DNA of 64,000 bases from Paenibacillus sp. XY044 (GTDB taxonomy: Bacteria; Bacillota; Bacilli; Paenibacillales; Paenibacillaceae): contig NZ_NQMO01000003.1 in the NCBI RefSeq assembly GCF_002257645.1, positions 682,001 to 746,000 on the forward strand, read 5' to 3'. Each line of letters opens with the position of its first letter. Position 1 is the first letter of the stretch. Position numbers and translations under genes: made by a program. The notes under the pieces are model-generated. The model did no database searches. It was not told where the DNA came from and saw only the letters and a program-made list of their open reading frames with translations. Below, piece by piece: positions 8,639-17,321 of this stretch.

Positions 8639-9724
8639 ATGCAAATGGAGCAAACGGATCTGAAAGCTGCGGCGGACCGGATTTATCGGTATCTGATGTT
8701 CAGCGGTCCGGAGAGCTGGGGCGGCCACGAATGGGCCGAGTGGGCGATGGACCGCAACCGCTGGGATTGGAATCCGGGCGTCGGTTTAATCGCCGCAGCC
8801 GATTATGGAGCCTTCTGCGGAGCGGAATGGATGATACAGGCGGTGGAGGGCTGGACGGAGCACAATATTGGCGGGTCCGAGAAGATAAAGGTCATTAATT
8901 CACTCGCACCTTACGCGATATTCCCCTTGCTCTTCCGGCAGACCGGTAATCGCTTCTACAAGGAAAAGTCAGAGGAGATGGCGCTTTGGCTAATCAAGGA
9001 GGCGCCGCGAACAAGAAGTGGTGCGTTTGAGCATACCGTAACCGAGAGCGCCTCGTTTAGCGAGCAGGTATGGGCGGACACCGTCTTCATGGCCATCCTC
9101 TTTTTGGCCCGGACGGCTCGGTTAACCGGAAGTAAAGTGCTTGCGGAAGAAGCGATGAGACAGACGCTGCTGCACCTTCAAACGCTGCAGGACGAGGAAA
9201 CGGGCCTGCTATTCCACGGTTGGAACGGCGAGACGGGCGATTGGATGTCGGCCGCACGGTGGAACCGGGCTAACGCCTGGAACGCTGCTGGCGTGCCCAT
9301 GATCGCAGAGGAGGTGGGCGAACTGTGCGGTGACATGAAGCTGATCGGCGAGCTCCGCGAGCGGTATTCGCAATTGGCCGAGTCGCTCGTCCGCTGTCAA
9401 AATGAGAGCGGCTTGTGGCCGACGGTCTTGGACCGTCCCCACTTTTATGAGGAGACGTCGGGTTCCGCCGGCATCGCCTGCGGATTATACAAAGCGGCAC
9501 GCGCCGGATGGATTCCTGCGGAGCTAGCCATGGCAAGTGCGAATCGCACTGTGGCCGCTGTTCTCGAGCAGGTTCGGGAGGATGGCGCTGTCCTTGGCGT
9601 CTCAGGAGGTACGCCGGTGCTGGCTAGCGTCGAGGCCTACGACGCCGTCCCGACTTTTCCAACCCTATACGGCCAGGGGCTCGTTCTGCTGCTTTTTTTG
9701 GAGAAGCTGCGGATGATCGCTTAA
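8639..9724 (+). CDS. Glycoside hydrolase family 105 (unsaturated rhamnogalacturonyl hydrolase, YteR-like)
   Basis: 361-aa protein with no signal peptide, hence cytoplasmic. It has the repeated aromatic-rich helices of the GH88/GH105 (alpha/alpha)6 barrel, including WDWNPGVGLIAAADYG near residue 40 and the QVWADTVFMA segment near residue 140 that carries the family's catalytic Asp region. These enzymes remove the unsaturated uronic acid left at the non-reducing end by pectate or rhamnogalacturonan lyases. Start ATG 8639 has AAAGGAG 10 nt upstream, overlapping the regulator's stop codon. It makes pectic oligosaccharides the likely substrate of the transporter upstream. Confidence 0.9.
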   Translation: MQMEQTDLKAAADRIYRYLMFSGPESWGGHEWAEWAMDRNRWDWNPGVGLIAAADYGAFCGAEWMIQAVEGWTEHNIGGSEKIKVINSLAPYAIFPLLFRQTGNRFYKEKSEEMALWLIKEAPRTRSGAFEHTVTESASFSEQVWADTVFMAILFLARTARLTGSKVLAEEAMRQTLLHLQTLQDEETGLLFHGWNGETGDWMSAARWNRANAWNAAGVPMIAEEVGELCGDMKLIGELRERYSQLAESLVRCQNESGLWPTVLDRPHFYEETSGSAGIACGLYKAARAGWIPAELAMASANRTVAAVLEQVREDGAVLGVSGGTPVLASVEAYDAVPTFPTLYGQGLVLLLFLEKLRMIA

Positions 9725-9872
9725 GCATGACGATGACGCTTGATGGATACATTAATGACGCGAATGGGCGAGCATCTGGATGACTTGCATGCTCAAGAAG
9801 ATAAGGGTCGTTGAAACGGGCCGCAAACGGACATATGGTTTACCGTTGATAAGCCTGAAAGGAGTGTTGGAG

Positions 9873-11075
9873 ATGGCACGAGTTCTGTTTATTAATGCGG
9901 GATCAGAAGGGCATATCAATCCAACGATTGGAGTGGTGCAGGAACTGATCTCGCGTGGGGAAGAGGTTGTGTACTTTTGTATCGAAGCTTTCCGGGAGCG
10001 ATTGGAGAAGGCAGGAGCTATCGTAAAAACTTTTGACGATCAAAAATTTATAAAGGCCTTTATTTCCGGTGGAAGAAGTTATTTGCTCGAACGGGTCAAT
10101 GGCCTCTTGTTAACGGCTGATATCGTTATACCAAGCGTTCTTGAACAGATCCAAGGTGAGCATTTCGACTACATCATCCATGATTCCATGTTCGGCTGCG
10201 GTCGGTTGCTGGCTGATATTCTTAAGCTTCCCGCCATCAGCTCTTGCAGCACTTTTGCGCAGTCCAAACAATCTTTCGACCGAATCATGGAACAATCTTT
10301 CAGTGATGTTCCTGAAGACGTAACTATACCTATTAAAGATGAATTTCAAAACTTGACGGCAAGGATACAGCAAAAATACGGTGCCGAGATCCTTTCACCT
10401 TACGAGGCATTTTGTAATCCCGCTCCGCTAACGATCGTCTATACAGCAAGGGCTTTCCAACCCGACGGCGAAACATTCGACCCGTCGTATAAATTTGTTG
10501 GCCCATCCATCACTCCGCGTTCCATGCAAGAAGACTTTGACCTTACTGGGATGCAGGGGAAAAGCATCATTTACATTTCGCTGGGCACCGTCATGAACCA
10601 AGCACTGGACTTCTATAAGCTTTGTTTTGAAGCATTTGGAAATACGGATCATACGATTGTCATGTCGATCGGGAGTAAAACCCCAATATCTGATTTAGGA
10701 GACTTCCCTAACCATTTCATCGTGAAAAATTACGTTCCGCAAACGGAAGTGCTGAAACACGCCAAACTATTTATTACACACGGCGGGATGAACAGTGCCC
10801 ATGAAGGTCTTTATTATGGGGTACCGCTTATTGTCATCCCGCTCAGCGCGGATCAGCCGGTCATTGCCGGACAAGTTGCCGGGATCGGCGCAGGCATAAC
10901 CCTGCAAATGCAGAGCTTGACTGCCCGCCAGCTGCGGGAAGCGGCAGATCTTGTATTAAGTCGCCCATCTTTCAAGCAAGCGGCTGCAAATATAGGAGAA
11001 TTCTTTCGTAAATCAGGTGGATATCGTCAAGCGGTCAATGATATTTTTGAATTTAGAGATCAGTATCGTATCTGA
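9873..11075 (+). CDS. Macrolide-type (MGT/YjiC family) glycosyltransferase
   Basis: 400-aa GT1-fold enzyme. The N-terminal acceptor domain begins ARVLFINAGSEGHINP. The C-terminal nucleotide-sugar domain holds the family motif THGGMNSAHEGLYYGVP near residue 305 and the donor-contacting Asp-Gln pair in SADQPV. It transfers a sugar, usually from UDP-glucose, to a small hydrophobic acceptor such as a macrolide or flavonoid; the acceptor here is unknown. I use ATG 9873 because AAAGGAG lies 8 nt upstream; upstream in-frame starts lack an RBS. Monocistronic, ending at a strong hairpin. Its proximity to an ABC-F resistance gene is suggestive but they are not co-transcribed. Confidence 0.9.
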   Translation: MARVLFINAGSEGHINPTIGVVQELISRGEEVVYFCIEAFRERLEKAGAIVKTFDDQKFIKAFISGGRSYLLERVNGLLLTADIVIPSVLEQIQGEHFDYIIHDSMFGCGRLLADILKLPAISSCSTFAQSKQSFDRIMEQSFSDVPEDVTIPIKDEFQNLTARIQQKYGAEILSPYEAFCNPAPLTIVYTARAFQPDGETFDPSYKFVGPSITPRSMQEDFDLTGMQGKSIIYISLGTVMNQALDFYKLCFEAFGNTDHTIVMSIGSKTPISDLGDFPNHFIVKNYVPQTEVLKHAKLFITHGGMNSAHEGLYYGVPLIVIPLSADQPVIAGQVAGIGAGITLQMQSLTARQLREAADLVLSRPSFKQAAANIGEFFRKSGGYRQAVNDIFEFRDQYRI

Positions 11076-11076
11076 A

Positions 11077-11111
11077 AACAAGGGTCCCGGAACTATTCCG
11101 GGACCCTTGTT
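11077..11111. terminator. Bidirectional terminator between convergent genes
   Basis: A perfect 16-bp stem with a 3-nt loop (AACAAGGGTCCCGGAA and its complement) overlaps the last codon region of the convergent GDPD gene, whose TAG stop forms the loop. T-rich sequence follows on the plus strand and A-rich sequence precedes it, so it can stop both transcripts. Confidence 0.85.
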
Positions 11112-11869
11112 GTTTCCGCATGCATGCGGCTCTTGAGCTGTACCAAAGCGTCGACGTTTCTCGTCGTAATGGAGGCGACTCCCATATGTGCGAACCGTTC
11201 CATCCGGGACTCTTCATTGACGGTCCACACGAAAACTGGAAGCGAGTTGGCTGCAGCCTGTTCTAACAGCTCATCTCTGACCAGCTGATACGGAACATTG
11301 ATGCCGATGCAAGCTGCGGCAGCCGCATCCTCACAGGTACGGCGTACTGCTTCAGTATAATCTTGGGTTAAAAATAGATCCGTGTCGACATTGAGCAGTT
11401 TCTTCAGCTCCGGATGCGTCTGCTGTACGAGCATGGCCCGGGCGGGTCCACATCCCGACAGCAACACTTGGTCTGCCATCTTGTATTGATGGATGAGCGC
11501 TGCAGCCGCTGCGACGCTGTCATCGGCTTTGAGATCCAGATTCGCCGTTATGCCCGCAGCCCGGACCCTAACCAGCATCTCATCCAGCCTTGCGATGGTC
11601 ATTGTTCCGGATTTCCCGGCGTAGTTCACCTTGAGCACCAGTTCCTGCAGTTCTTCCATACTCATTTCCGAAATATGAATGAGCCTGCCGTCCTCTGTCT
11701 GCCATTCATCGTCATGGGCGAGCACGGCGACACCATCCCGGGTGACCCGGACGTCCTCTTCAATGATGTCGGCGCCAAGCCGGATGCCGGTCTCGATCGA
11801 GGACAACGTATTGTCGAGCGCATCCATGCAGCCGCTATGTGCTGTGATCAGTGGGAATTGTGCAGTCAT
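11093..11869 (-). CDS. Glycerophosphodiester phosphodiesterase (GDPD/UgpQ family)
   Basis: 258-aa cytosolic TIM-barrel enzyme. It begins near PLITAHSGCMDALDNT, where the first family signature is HRG...PENT; here it is HSG and LDNT, so the usual Arg and Glu of that motif are replaced. The second motif EEDVRVTRDGVAVLAHDDEW matches the E-x-D...H-D metal and catalytic set. It hydrolyses glycerophosphodiesters to glycerol-3-phosphate and an alcohol. Last gene of the 17287-to-11093 operon, 22 nt after the PHP gene, with GGGAGG before the start. The altered first motif may mean a shifted substrate. Confidence 0.88.
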   Translation of the reverse strand: MTAQFPLITAHSGCMDALDNTLSSIETGIRLGADIIEEDVRVTRDGVAVLAHDDEWQTEDGRLIHISEMSMEELQELVLKVNYAGKSGTMTIARLDEMLVRVRAAGITANLDLKADDSVAAAAALIHQYKMADQVLLSGCGPARAMLVQQTHPELKKLLNVDTDLFLTQDYTEAVRRTCEDAAAAACIGINVPYQLVRDELLEQAAANSLPVFVWTVNEESRMERFAHMGVASITTRNVDALVQLKSRMHAETTRVPE

Positions 11870-11891
11870 TGCGCGTTATCGCACCTCCCGT

Positions 11892-12884
11892 TTAATCAAA
11901 ATAAATGGGGTTGGTAAAGGCGATCATCGTCCGGATCCCACGGATCGTTCCCCATAATTCCGCACGCACCCACCGTAATCCTTCGCGCGAAAGCGTCAAA
12001 TTGCAGCCCTTGCTGCCAGCAGCAAAGGGGAGTTCCGATACCATACCAAGATTGCTTTGAAAGCGCAAGGCAAAGATTTGTTCCGGCAGCTCCCAATGCT
12101 CTTTGCGGGCTTCGAAGTCGGCGGCAGCCTGCAGCTCGATCATGTGATCTGGTGTCGTCTCCCGCGGGATGGCATCCCCTATGCCGTATAATTCGCCGCC
12201 AGAAGTGACCCTAAGATCGAGCCGCGGACCGAGGGTTACGGAGGCTCTTCCAGCGGAAAGCGCGGCGACTGCCTTGTCGGTGATCGAGCCTTCATGATCT
12301 TCCATAAGAAGATAAGTGACGGACAGCGGTTCATCCGTCTGTTCCTGGCGGTGCCAATCCCGGCCGGAAGTCGCCGCGATCCGGAAGCCTTCGTTCAGCT
12401 TGTCGGTCCATAGGCGGAATGCGCGGGCGTTGTTATTTTTCAGCGGGGCAAAGGTCGTGGACCATACCTCGATATAATCGAGATCACTCCAGTCATCGAT
12501 TTCGAATTCCCAAAAGCAGCCGGTGCACATCGGGCTGCCGGTGCGAAAGGGGTGGGCCATGCCGGCGATAGCCCCTTGCTCGTGCACACGGGTAAGTCCA
12601 GCGTGAATGTCTCCAGGACCTACCGGCCGCCAATCGATATAGTCCTTCACGCCAAGCGTCACCATATGCCCGAAAAAGGTGGTCCACTCCATGCCTTGAA
12701 TAATGCTTATTCCGGTCTGGTTCTCTACCGTCTGTTTATTCCACAGGCCGGACATGGTGTTGTGGTCCGTCAGGGCGATGCAGTCAAATCCAAGAGCCTT
12801 TGCGCCGGCAGCCAGCTCTTCCAGGCTCTGGCTTCCGTCACTGTGGAAGGTATGGGTATGAAGCTCACAAGCCATCCAGTTCAT
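11892..12884 (-). CDS. PHP-domain metal-dependent hydrolase (CehA/McbA-like)
   Basis: 330 aa. PHP motifs are in order: ELHTHTFHSDG (residues about 7-17), LTDHNTMSG (about 38-46), a GMAHPF histidine and SGRDWH near residue 170. These supply the three-metal site of PHP phosphoesterases. The C-terminal third is a beta-rich extension. Members cleave phosphomonoesters, phosphodiesters or carbamate-type esters. The start overlaps the stop of the 12881 gene as ATGA, with GAGGAGG 7 nt before it. With the downstream GDPD it suggests stepwise breakdown of an imported phosphodiester. The exact substrate is unknown. Confidence 0.85.
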   Translation of the reverse strand: MNWMACELHTHTFHSDGSQSLEELAAGAKALGFDCIALTDHNTMSGLWNKQTVENQTGISIIQGMEWTTFFGHMVTLGVKDYIDWRPVGPGDIHAGLTRVHEQGAIAGMAHPFRTGSPMCTGCFWEFEIDDWSDLDYIEVWSTTFAPLKNNNARAFRLWTDKLNEGFRIAATSGRDWHRQEQTDEPLSVTYLLMEDHEGSITDKAVAALSAGRASVTLGPRLDLRVTSGGELYGIGDAIPRETTPDHMIELQAAADFEARKEHWELPEQIFALRFQSNLGMVSELPFAAGSKGCNLTLSREGLRWVRAELWGTIRGIRTMIAFTNPIYFD

Positions 12885-13351
12885 CCATGGTCCTCCTCAT
12901 GCCAGATTTGCAGCGAATAACGGCAATCGTCCGTCACGACGGCATGCAGGCTCAGGGTAACCGTCCACATACCTGCCTGCAATGTCCCTTTGCTCAGTCC
13001 GGGTGACGATTCAAGCCCGGAAATAAACAGATACTGCTCCGGATCGTGGCGGTGGGCAGCCCCCCGGTGGCCGAATGGATCGTCAACGGACAGCGTGATC
13101 AAATTTTTGAGGGGAAGGTAGGACTGCCATTTGGATTTGGCCTGTTCCCTGAATTCATCCTCAACAAATCGATCAAGGCCCTGCTCAATCAGCATTTTAG
13201 CCTTGGCGCTATCCTCCAGATTTTTGGGACTATAAGAAAAGTCAATTTTCATGCGGCCTCCGGATTTGGCCAGAAAAAAACGGTAAGCGATATGCGTTTT
13301 GGAGCACTCCGGCGTTACAGCTCCCTGTACATTAACGAGTAAAGTGTTCAT
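12881..13351 (-). CDS. Unrecognised 156-aa protein of the phosphodiester operon
   Basis: I do not recognise this family. Starting at ATG 13351 (ATGA overlap with the permease stop) it is 156 aa, hydrophilic, without signal or membrane segment. A central acidic/basic helical part (about residues 30-75) is followed by a region rich in beta-type residues. One feature is a His-rich segment, FGHRGAAHRHDPEQY near residue 105. There is no good RBS, so translation probably depends on coupling to the permease. It overlaps the PHP gene by 4 nt on its other side. This tight coupling suggests it works with the PHP hydrolase, perhaps as a lost domain or partner subunit; that is inference. Confidence 0.75.
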   Translation of the reverse strand: MNTLLVNVQGAVTPECSKTHIAYRFFLAKSGGRMKIDFSYSPKNLEDSAKAKMLIEQGLDRFVEDEFREQAKSKWQSYLPLKNLITLSVDDPFGHRGAAHRHDPEQYLFISGLESSPGLSKGTLQAGMWTVTLSLHAVVTDDCRYSLQIWHEEDHG

Positions 13352-14193
13352 GATGAACGCACGCTTTCTTCTTTGATCATGGAGCGGATATAGAAATATC
13401 CGACAAAAGAGCAAAGCAGGAAGGTGAAGAAAGCCGTAGCCGCTGCCAATTGGCGGTCTTGAAACACACTAAAAATTTGCTCCATGGACACGCCCAGCAT
13501 CTGCGGCGCATTGGGGCCAATCAGAAAGGGAGCGGTGAAGGAACCGATAACGCCCATAAATACGAAGGTAAGAGCGACGAGCAGCGTCTTGAACGTCAGC
13601 GGCAGAATGAGCCGGAAAAAGATTCTCAGCCGCCCTGCACCTACATCCTTCGCGCTTTCAATGACTGCATCGGGTACGCCCGACAAGGCCGAGCCCAGCA
13701 GCATCGTCGTAAACGGAATATTAAACCAAAGATTCGCGAGGATGATGCCCTTCATATCAAAAATAATCCTTGGGAAGCTGTCGGTGCCCAGATGATAAAG
13801 AATCCTTGCCATCCAGCCATGGTTGCCGAGAAGCTGAATCAGGCCGTACGTCGCGATGACCGATGGAATAAAGATCGGAATCATGTAAGTTCGCCGGATC
13901 CACCGTACCGCAAAACTGTTATTGAACCGCATATACACAGCCAGCGAATAGCTGATGAGCAAAACCAGGATAGAGGAAACAATGGTAATTTCCAGCGTGA
14001 AAATAATATTGGAGCGCATCAATTTGTCCGTGAACAAATAGGCGTAGTTGGATAAATCATATCCGCCGTTCTCATTCTTCAAACTTTCCCGGAGCGAACT
14101 AATGATCGGGATGACGACAATGAGCACCAACACGAGAAAGGAAGGAAGGACCATGGAAATGCCCAGGATCCCCCTTTTTATGGATTTGCTCAT
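13348..14193 (-). CDS. ABC transporter permease, PotB/PhnU type
   Basis: 281-aa membrane protein with a basic N-terminus, about six hydrophobic segments and an EAA-type loop (ESAKDVGAGRLRIF then LPLTF near residue 185-205). It belongs to the spermidine/putrescine, iron(III) and 2-aminoethylphosphonate permease class. Its start overlaps the binding-protein stop as ATGA. It forms the channel with the 16463 permease. Confidence 0.9.
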   Translation of the reverse strand: MSKSIKRGILGISMVLPSFLVLVLIVVIPIISSLRESLKNENGGYDLSNYAYLFTDKLMRSNIIFTLEITIVSSILVLLISYSLAVYMRFNNSFAVRWIRRTYMIPIFIPSVIATYGLIQLLGNHGWMARILYHLGTDSFPRIIFDMKGIILANLWFNIPFTTMLLGSALSGVPDAVIESAKDVGAGRLRIFFRLILPLTFKTLLVALTFVFMGVIGSFTAPFLIGPNAPQMLGVSMEQIFSVFQDRQLAAATAFFTFLLCSFVGYFYIRSMIKEESVRSS

Positions 14194-15353
14194 TGAGCAG
14201 CCACTTCACTTTGCCAGCGTTTGTTGATGTCTTTGTCCAGATCGCCGATGTTGAACGAACGGAATCCTTCGGAAGCGCCTTTAAAAGAATCCTGAACCTC
14301 CTGCGACATGTTCGTCAGTTTGATGCCCGGGAAGCCGTGCATTTTATCGACGACTACATTTTGGGCTTCAGGCGAGAGTACAAAATCAAGGAATTTGTAC
14401 ACGGCGTCTTTCTTCTCGGATAACTTCGGAACCATCAAGTAAGTCGGACCGCCGTTAAATCCAGGCGTGATTTGTGTGATTTTTGTCGTCTCCGGAAGCT
14501 GTCCTTTATCCAGCTGATCAAGCACCATGTCGGACCAGGCCGGAATCATGTCGACTTCGCCGCTCGTCAGCAGATCAAGTGTACCTTGGTTTTTCTTCGG
14601 GTAGATGCCCTTGCCGTACATGTATTTACTTAAATCCTTCAGCAGGGAGAATCCTTGGTCCCACTGGCTTTCAATGCTTGAATCCGTGTTATGAATCGCA
14701 TCTTCGGGCAAAAATTTGTAAATGCTGGTCGTGACGAAGGAGCTTCCTGCACCGCCGGTTGACGGATCGTTATAGGCAAACCGCTCCGGATGGCTGCGAA
14801 TCCAATCGTACACGTCGTCCAGTGTTTTCGGCACGTCTTTGACCGTTTCGCTGTTATAGGCAATGACGACTGCCGAGGAACGGTAAGGGATCGCAAGGTT
14901 AGATACATCGCTCAGCGTGTTTTGATCCACGTTGTTCAAGTTTGGAATATGGTCTGTACTTAAATTGTCCCATAAATCATCCTTTTGCCCTTTGGTCACC
15001 ACGCCGAGACCATCTTCAAAGAGGTCAATATCACCCGAGCCTTTGCCGGATTGTTTCGCGGCAAGGATGCGGTCATAGGTCGGCTGTGCTCCGGTACCCG
15101 ACGGCACGTACACGGCTTTAACCTTGATATCGGGATTCTTGTCTTCGAACATCGGAATCAAATTTTTCCACAAATCGTCCACGTTCTGTGATCCGGAATA
15201 ATAAAACGAAAATTCGACCTGTTTGCTTGACGTACCTGTACCTTCAGCAGTCGAACTCGTGCCACTGTCCTTGCTGCTGCCGCAGCCAGACAGCAGGGAA
15301 GCAGCGAGGACAAAGGAAGTAACAAATGCAAATGCCGATTTCTTATTCAACAT
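14190..15353 (-). CDS. Family 1 extracellular solute-binding lipoprotein
   Basis: 387 aa with a signal peptide and lipobox LLSGC (Cys about residue 24), a Ser/Thr/Gly linker and a two-lobe binding fold like those of the iron(III)/polyamine/2-aminoethylphosphonate group (QVEFSFYYSGSQ start, DLFEDGLGV, IPYRSSAVVIAYN). It captures substrate for the transporter encoded on both sides. Gene order is permease 16463, ATPase 15404, this gene, permease 13348. The hydrolases downstream argue for an organophosphate ligand rather than a metal or polyamine. RBS AGGAGGG precedes ATG 15353. Confidence 0.9.
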   Translation of the reverse strand: MLNKKSAFAFVTSFVLAASLLSGCGSSKDSGTSSTAEGTGTSSKQVEFSFYYSGSQNVDDLWKNLIPMFEDKNPDIKVKAVYVPSGTGAQPTYDRILAAKQSGKGSGDIDLFEDGLGVVTKGQKDDLWDNLSTDHIPNLNNVDQNTLSDVSNLAIPYRSSAVVIAYNSETVKDVPKTLDDVYDWIRSHPERFAYNDPSTGGAGSSFVTTSIYKFLPEDAIHNTDSSIESQWDQGFSLLKDLSKYMYGKGIYPKKNQGTLDLLTSGEVDMIPAWSDMVLDQLDKGQLPETTKITQITPGFNGGPTYLMVPKLSEKKDAVYKFLDFVLSPEAQNVVVDKMHGFPGIKLTNMSQEVQDSFKGASEGFRSFNIGDLDKDINKRWQSEVAAQ

Positions 15354-15403
15354 GGAAGTAAACCCTCCTAAAAGTTTGTAAGTTGGTTGATTCCGATTAC
15401 GCC

Positions 15404-16429
15404 TTACGGATACGCGATAATCTTAGCAAACTGAACGGACAGGGACTGCCCGTTAGACAGCTCTTTGATTTGATCGCGCGCCTGGAAGGCGCGGATGATG
15501 CCATAACCTTGTACATCGACGGAAACTTCGGCATAATGCCCGAGGATCATGATTTGCTTGACCGTGCCCGGCAGACCGCCGCCGCCATCATGATCCAGAA
15601 TAATATCTTCCGGCCGTACGGCAACCGTGACATTTCCCGTGAGACGAGAGGAGTTAGGGAAGCGAATAGAACCAATCGTAACTTGATCTGCGTCAATCAC
15701 CCCCTTTACGAAATTCATTTTCCCGATGAACTGGGCTACATAGAGGGATTCAGGCGCATCGTAGATCTCTTGAGGGGATGCGATCTGTTCAATGTTGCCG
15801 TGGTTCATGACGACAATCCGGTCCGAAATCGATAATGCCTCTTCCTGATCGTGTGTAACAAAAACCATAGTCAGGCCCGTATTCGCCTGGATTTCCCGCA
15901 GTTCCTCGCGCATCTCGTGGCGAAGCTTTGCATCCAGCGCCGAAAAAGGTTCATCCAGCAGCAGGACGGCGGGGTTCAGCAGGAGCGACCTTGCAACGGC
16001 AATCCGCTGCTGCTGGCCTCCGGACAACTGAGCAGGGAATTTGCTCCCGGCTCCCGGAAGACGAACCAGCTCCAGAACGTCCTGAATCGCCTTTTCCCTG
16101 TCCTTCTTTTTGATTTTGCGGATTTTCAGGCCAAACGCGAGGTTATCGTGAACGGACATATGCGGCCACAAGTTGTAGCCTTGAAAGACCATGGAGGTTG
16201 GCCGTTTCTCCGGCGGAACCTTGACCACGCTCTTACCTTCAATCAAGATGTCTCCCGAGTCCGGTTCCAGAAAACCGCCGATGCTTCGCAGAACGGTCGT
16301 TTTTCCACATCCGGAAGGCCCGAGCAGGGTGATCAGTTCTCCTTTGTGCACATCCAGCGAGATATCCGATACGCCATCACCGGTTTTATAGCGTTTGGAC
16401 AGATTTTGAATCGATAATTGAATGTTCAT
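15404..16429 (-). CDS. ABC transporter ATP-binding protein (PotA/UgpC class)
   Basis: 341 aa. The ATPase domain has Walker A GPSGCGKTT (about residue 37), Q loop MVFQGYNLWPH, signature LSGGQQQR, Walker B LLLDEP and the switch His in VTHDQEEAL. A C-terminal TOBE-type domain (about residues 240-341) is typical of importer ATPases with regulatory function. Strong RBS AAGGAGG before ATG 16429. It powers the permeases at 16463 and 13348, so unlike the sugar systems in this window this transporter carries its own ATPase. Confidence 0.95.
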   Translation of the reverse strand: MNIQLSIQNLSKRYKTGDGVSDISLDVHKGELITLLGPSGCGKTTVLRSIGGFLEPDSGDILIEGKSVVKVPPEKRPTSMVFQGYNLWPHMSVHDNLAFGLKIRKIKKKDREKAIQDVLELVRLPGAGSKFPAQLSGGQQQRIAVARSLLLNPAVLLLDEPFSALDAKLRHEMREELREIQANTGLTMVFVTHDQEEALSISDRIVVMNHGNIEQIASPQEIYDAPESLYVAQFIGKMNFVKGVIDADQVTIGSIRFPNSSRLTGNVTVAVRPEDIILDHDGGGGLPGTVKQIMILGHYAEVSVDVQGYGIIRAFQARDQIKELSNGQSLSVQFAKIIAYP

Positions 16430-16462
16430 AGAGACCTCCTTAATACATCTATCGCTTTCTGT

Positions 16463-17287
16463 TTATTTGATCTGGAAACCGCTCGCCAGAACGTCTGCAC
16501 TGACAAAACGCTGGGCAGCAAGCAGCAGAATAATGGAAGGCGCTGTTAAAATGATGGAGAATACCGCACCGGCATATGCCGGATAATCGCTGATGATCGA
16601 ATACATGACGATCGGCATCGTTTTGAAATCGGGAATTCCGACCAGAAATGTGCCCTGCGCTTCATCGAGAGAATTCAAAAAGGTGAAGATCGAAGCCACC
16701 AGGATGCCGGGTAGAGCCATCGGCAGGGTGATGCTCCGGAATACGCGGAATGGGCTGGCGCCGACGTCTCTCGCGGATTCTTCCTGCGCCGTATGAACGT
16801 TCCGGAACGCGGAAGTCGGGATCCAGGTCATGAACATCAGTACATTAATAATGTGGATCAATATGACTCCCGCCAGCGTGTTCATCAGGCCAAACTTGTA
16901 GAACAGCACGGCGATCGAGACATAGAGGCCCATTTTGGGGAAAGCATGGGTGAGGAGGAATGAGAACAGGAAAAACCGGCTTAGTGGAAAACGGATCCGC
17001 GCAAATGCGTATGCGGCGGGAATACAGAGCACGATGGATATAGCCGTCACCATTGCAGCGATAATAAAGGAAAGTCCGATGGATTTCGCGATGTCCTGCT
17101 GCTGAAAGACAAACGTCCACCATTTCAGCGACCAAACGGAGGGCAGCAGATCGGGATAATTCCATTTGCCCGTAAAGGCCAGGATTGCCAAATTGAGCAG
17201 GGGTCCCATAAAGAAGATGACAAACAAGGCAAGTGCGACAAATTCAACGATTTTCCTTGGTCCGATGGCTTTAAAATACCAGCGCAT
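16463..17287 (-). CDS. ABC transporter permease, PotC/PhnV type
   Basis: 274-aa membrane protein with about six hydrophobic segments and an EAA loop (ESARDVGASPFRVF then LPMALPG near residues 165-195). It is the second channel subunit of the phosphodiester-type importer. AAGGAG lies about 9 nt before ATG 17287. First structural gene after the LacI regulator (34-nt gap). Confidence 0.9.
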   Translation of the reverse strand: MRWYFKAIGPRKIVEFVALALFVIFFMGPLLNLAILAFTGKWNYPDLLPSVWSLKWWTFVFQQQDIAKSIGLSFIIAAMVTAISIVLCIPAAYAFARIRFPLSRFFLFSFLLTHAFPKMGLYVSIAVLFYKFGLMNTLAGVILIHIINVLMFMTWIPTSAFRNVHTAQEESARDVGASPFRVFRSITLPMALPGILVASIFTFLNSLDEAQGTFLVGIPDFKTMPIVMYSIISDYPAYAGAVFSIILTAPSIILLLAAQRFVSADVLASGFQIK

Positions 17288-17321
17288 GGATCAAACTCCT
17301 TTCATATTTGCTTATTTGGGA

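Noticed and set aside
13352..13414. Longer start for the 156-aa protein (ATG 13414)
   Set aside because: It would extend 63 nt into the permease gene; the ATGA overlap at 13351 is the usual coupling arrangement.
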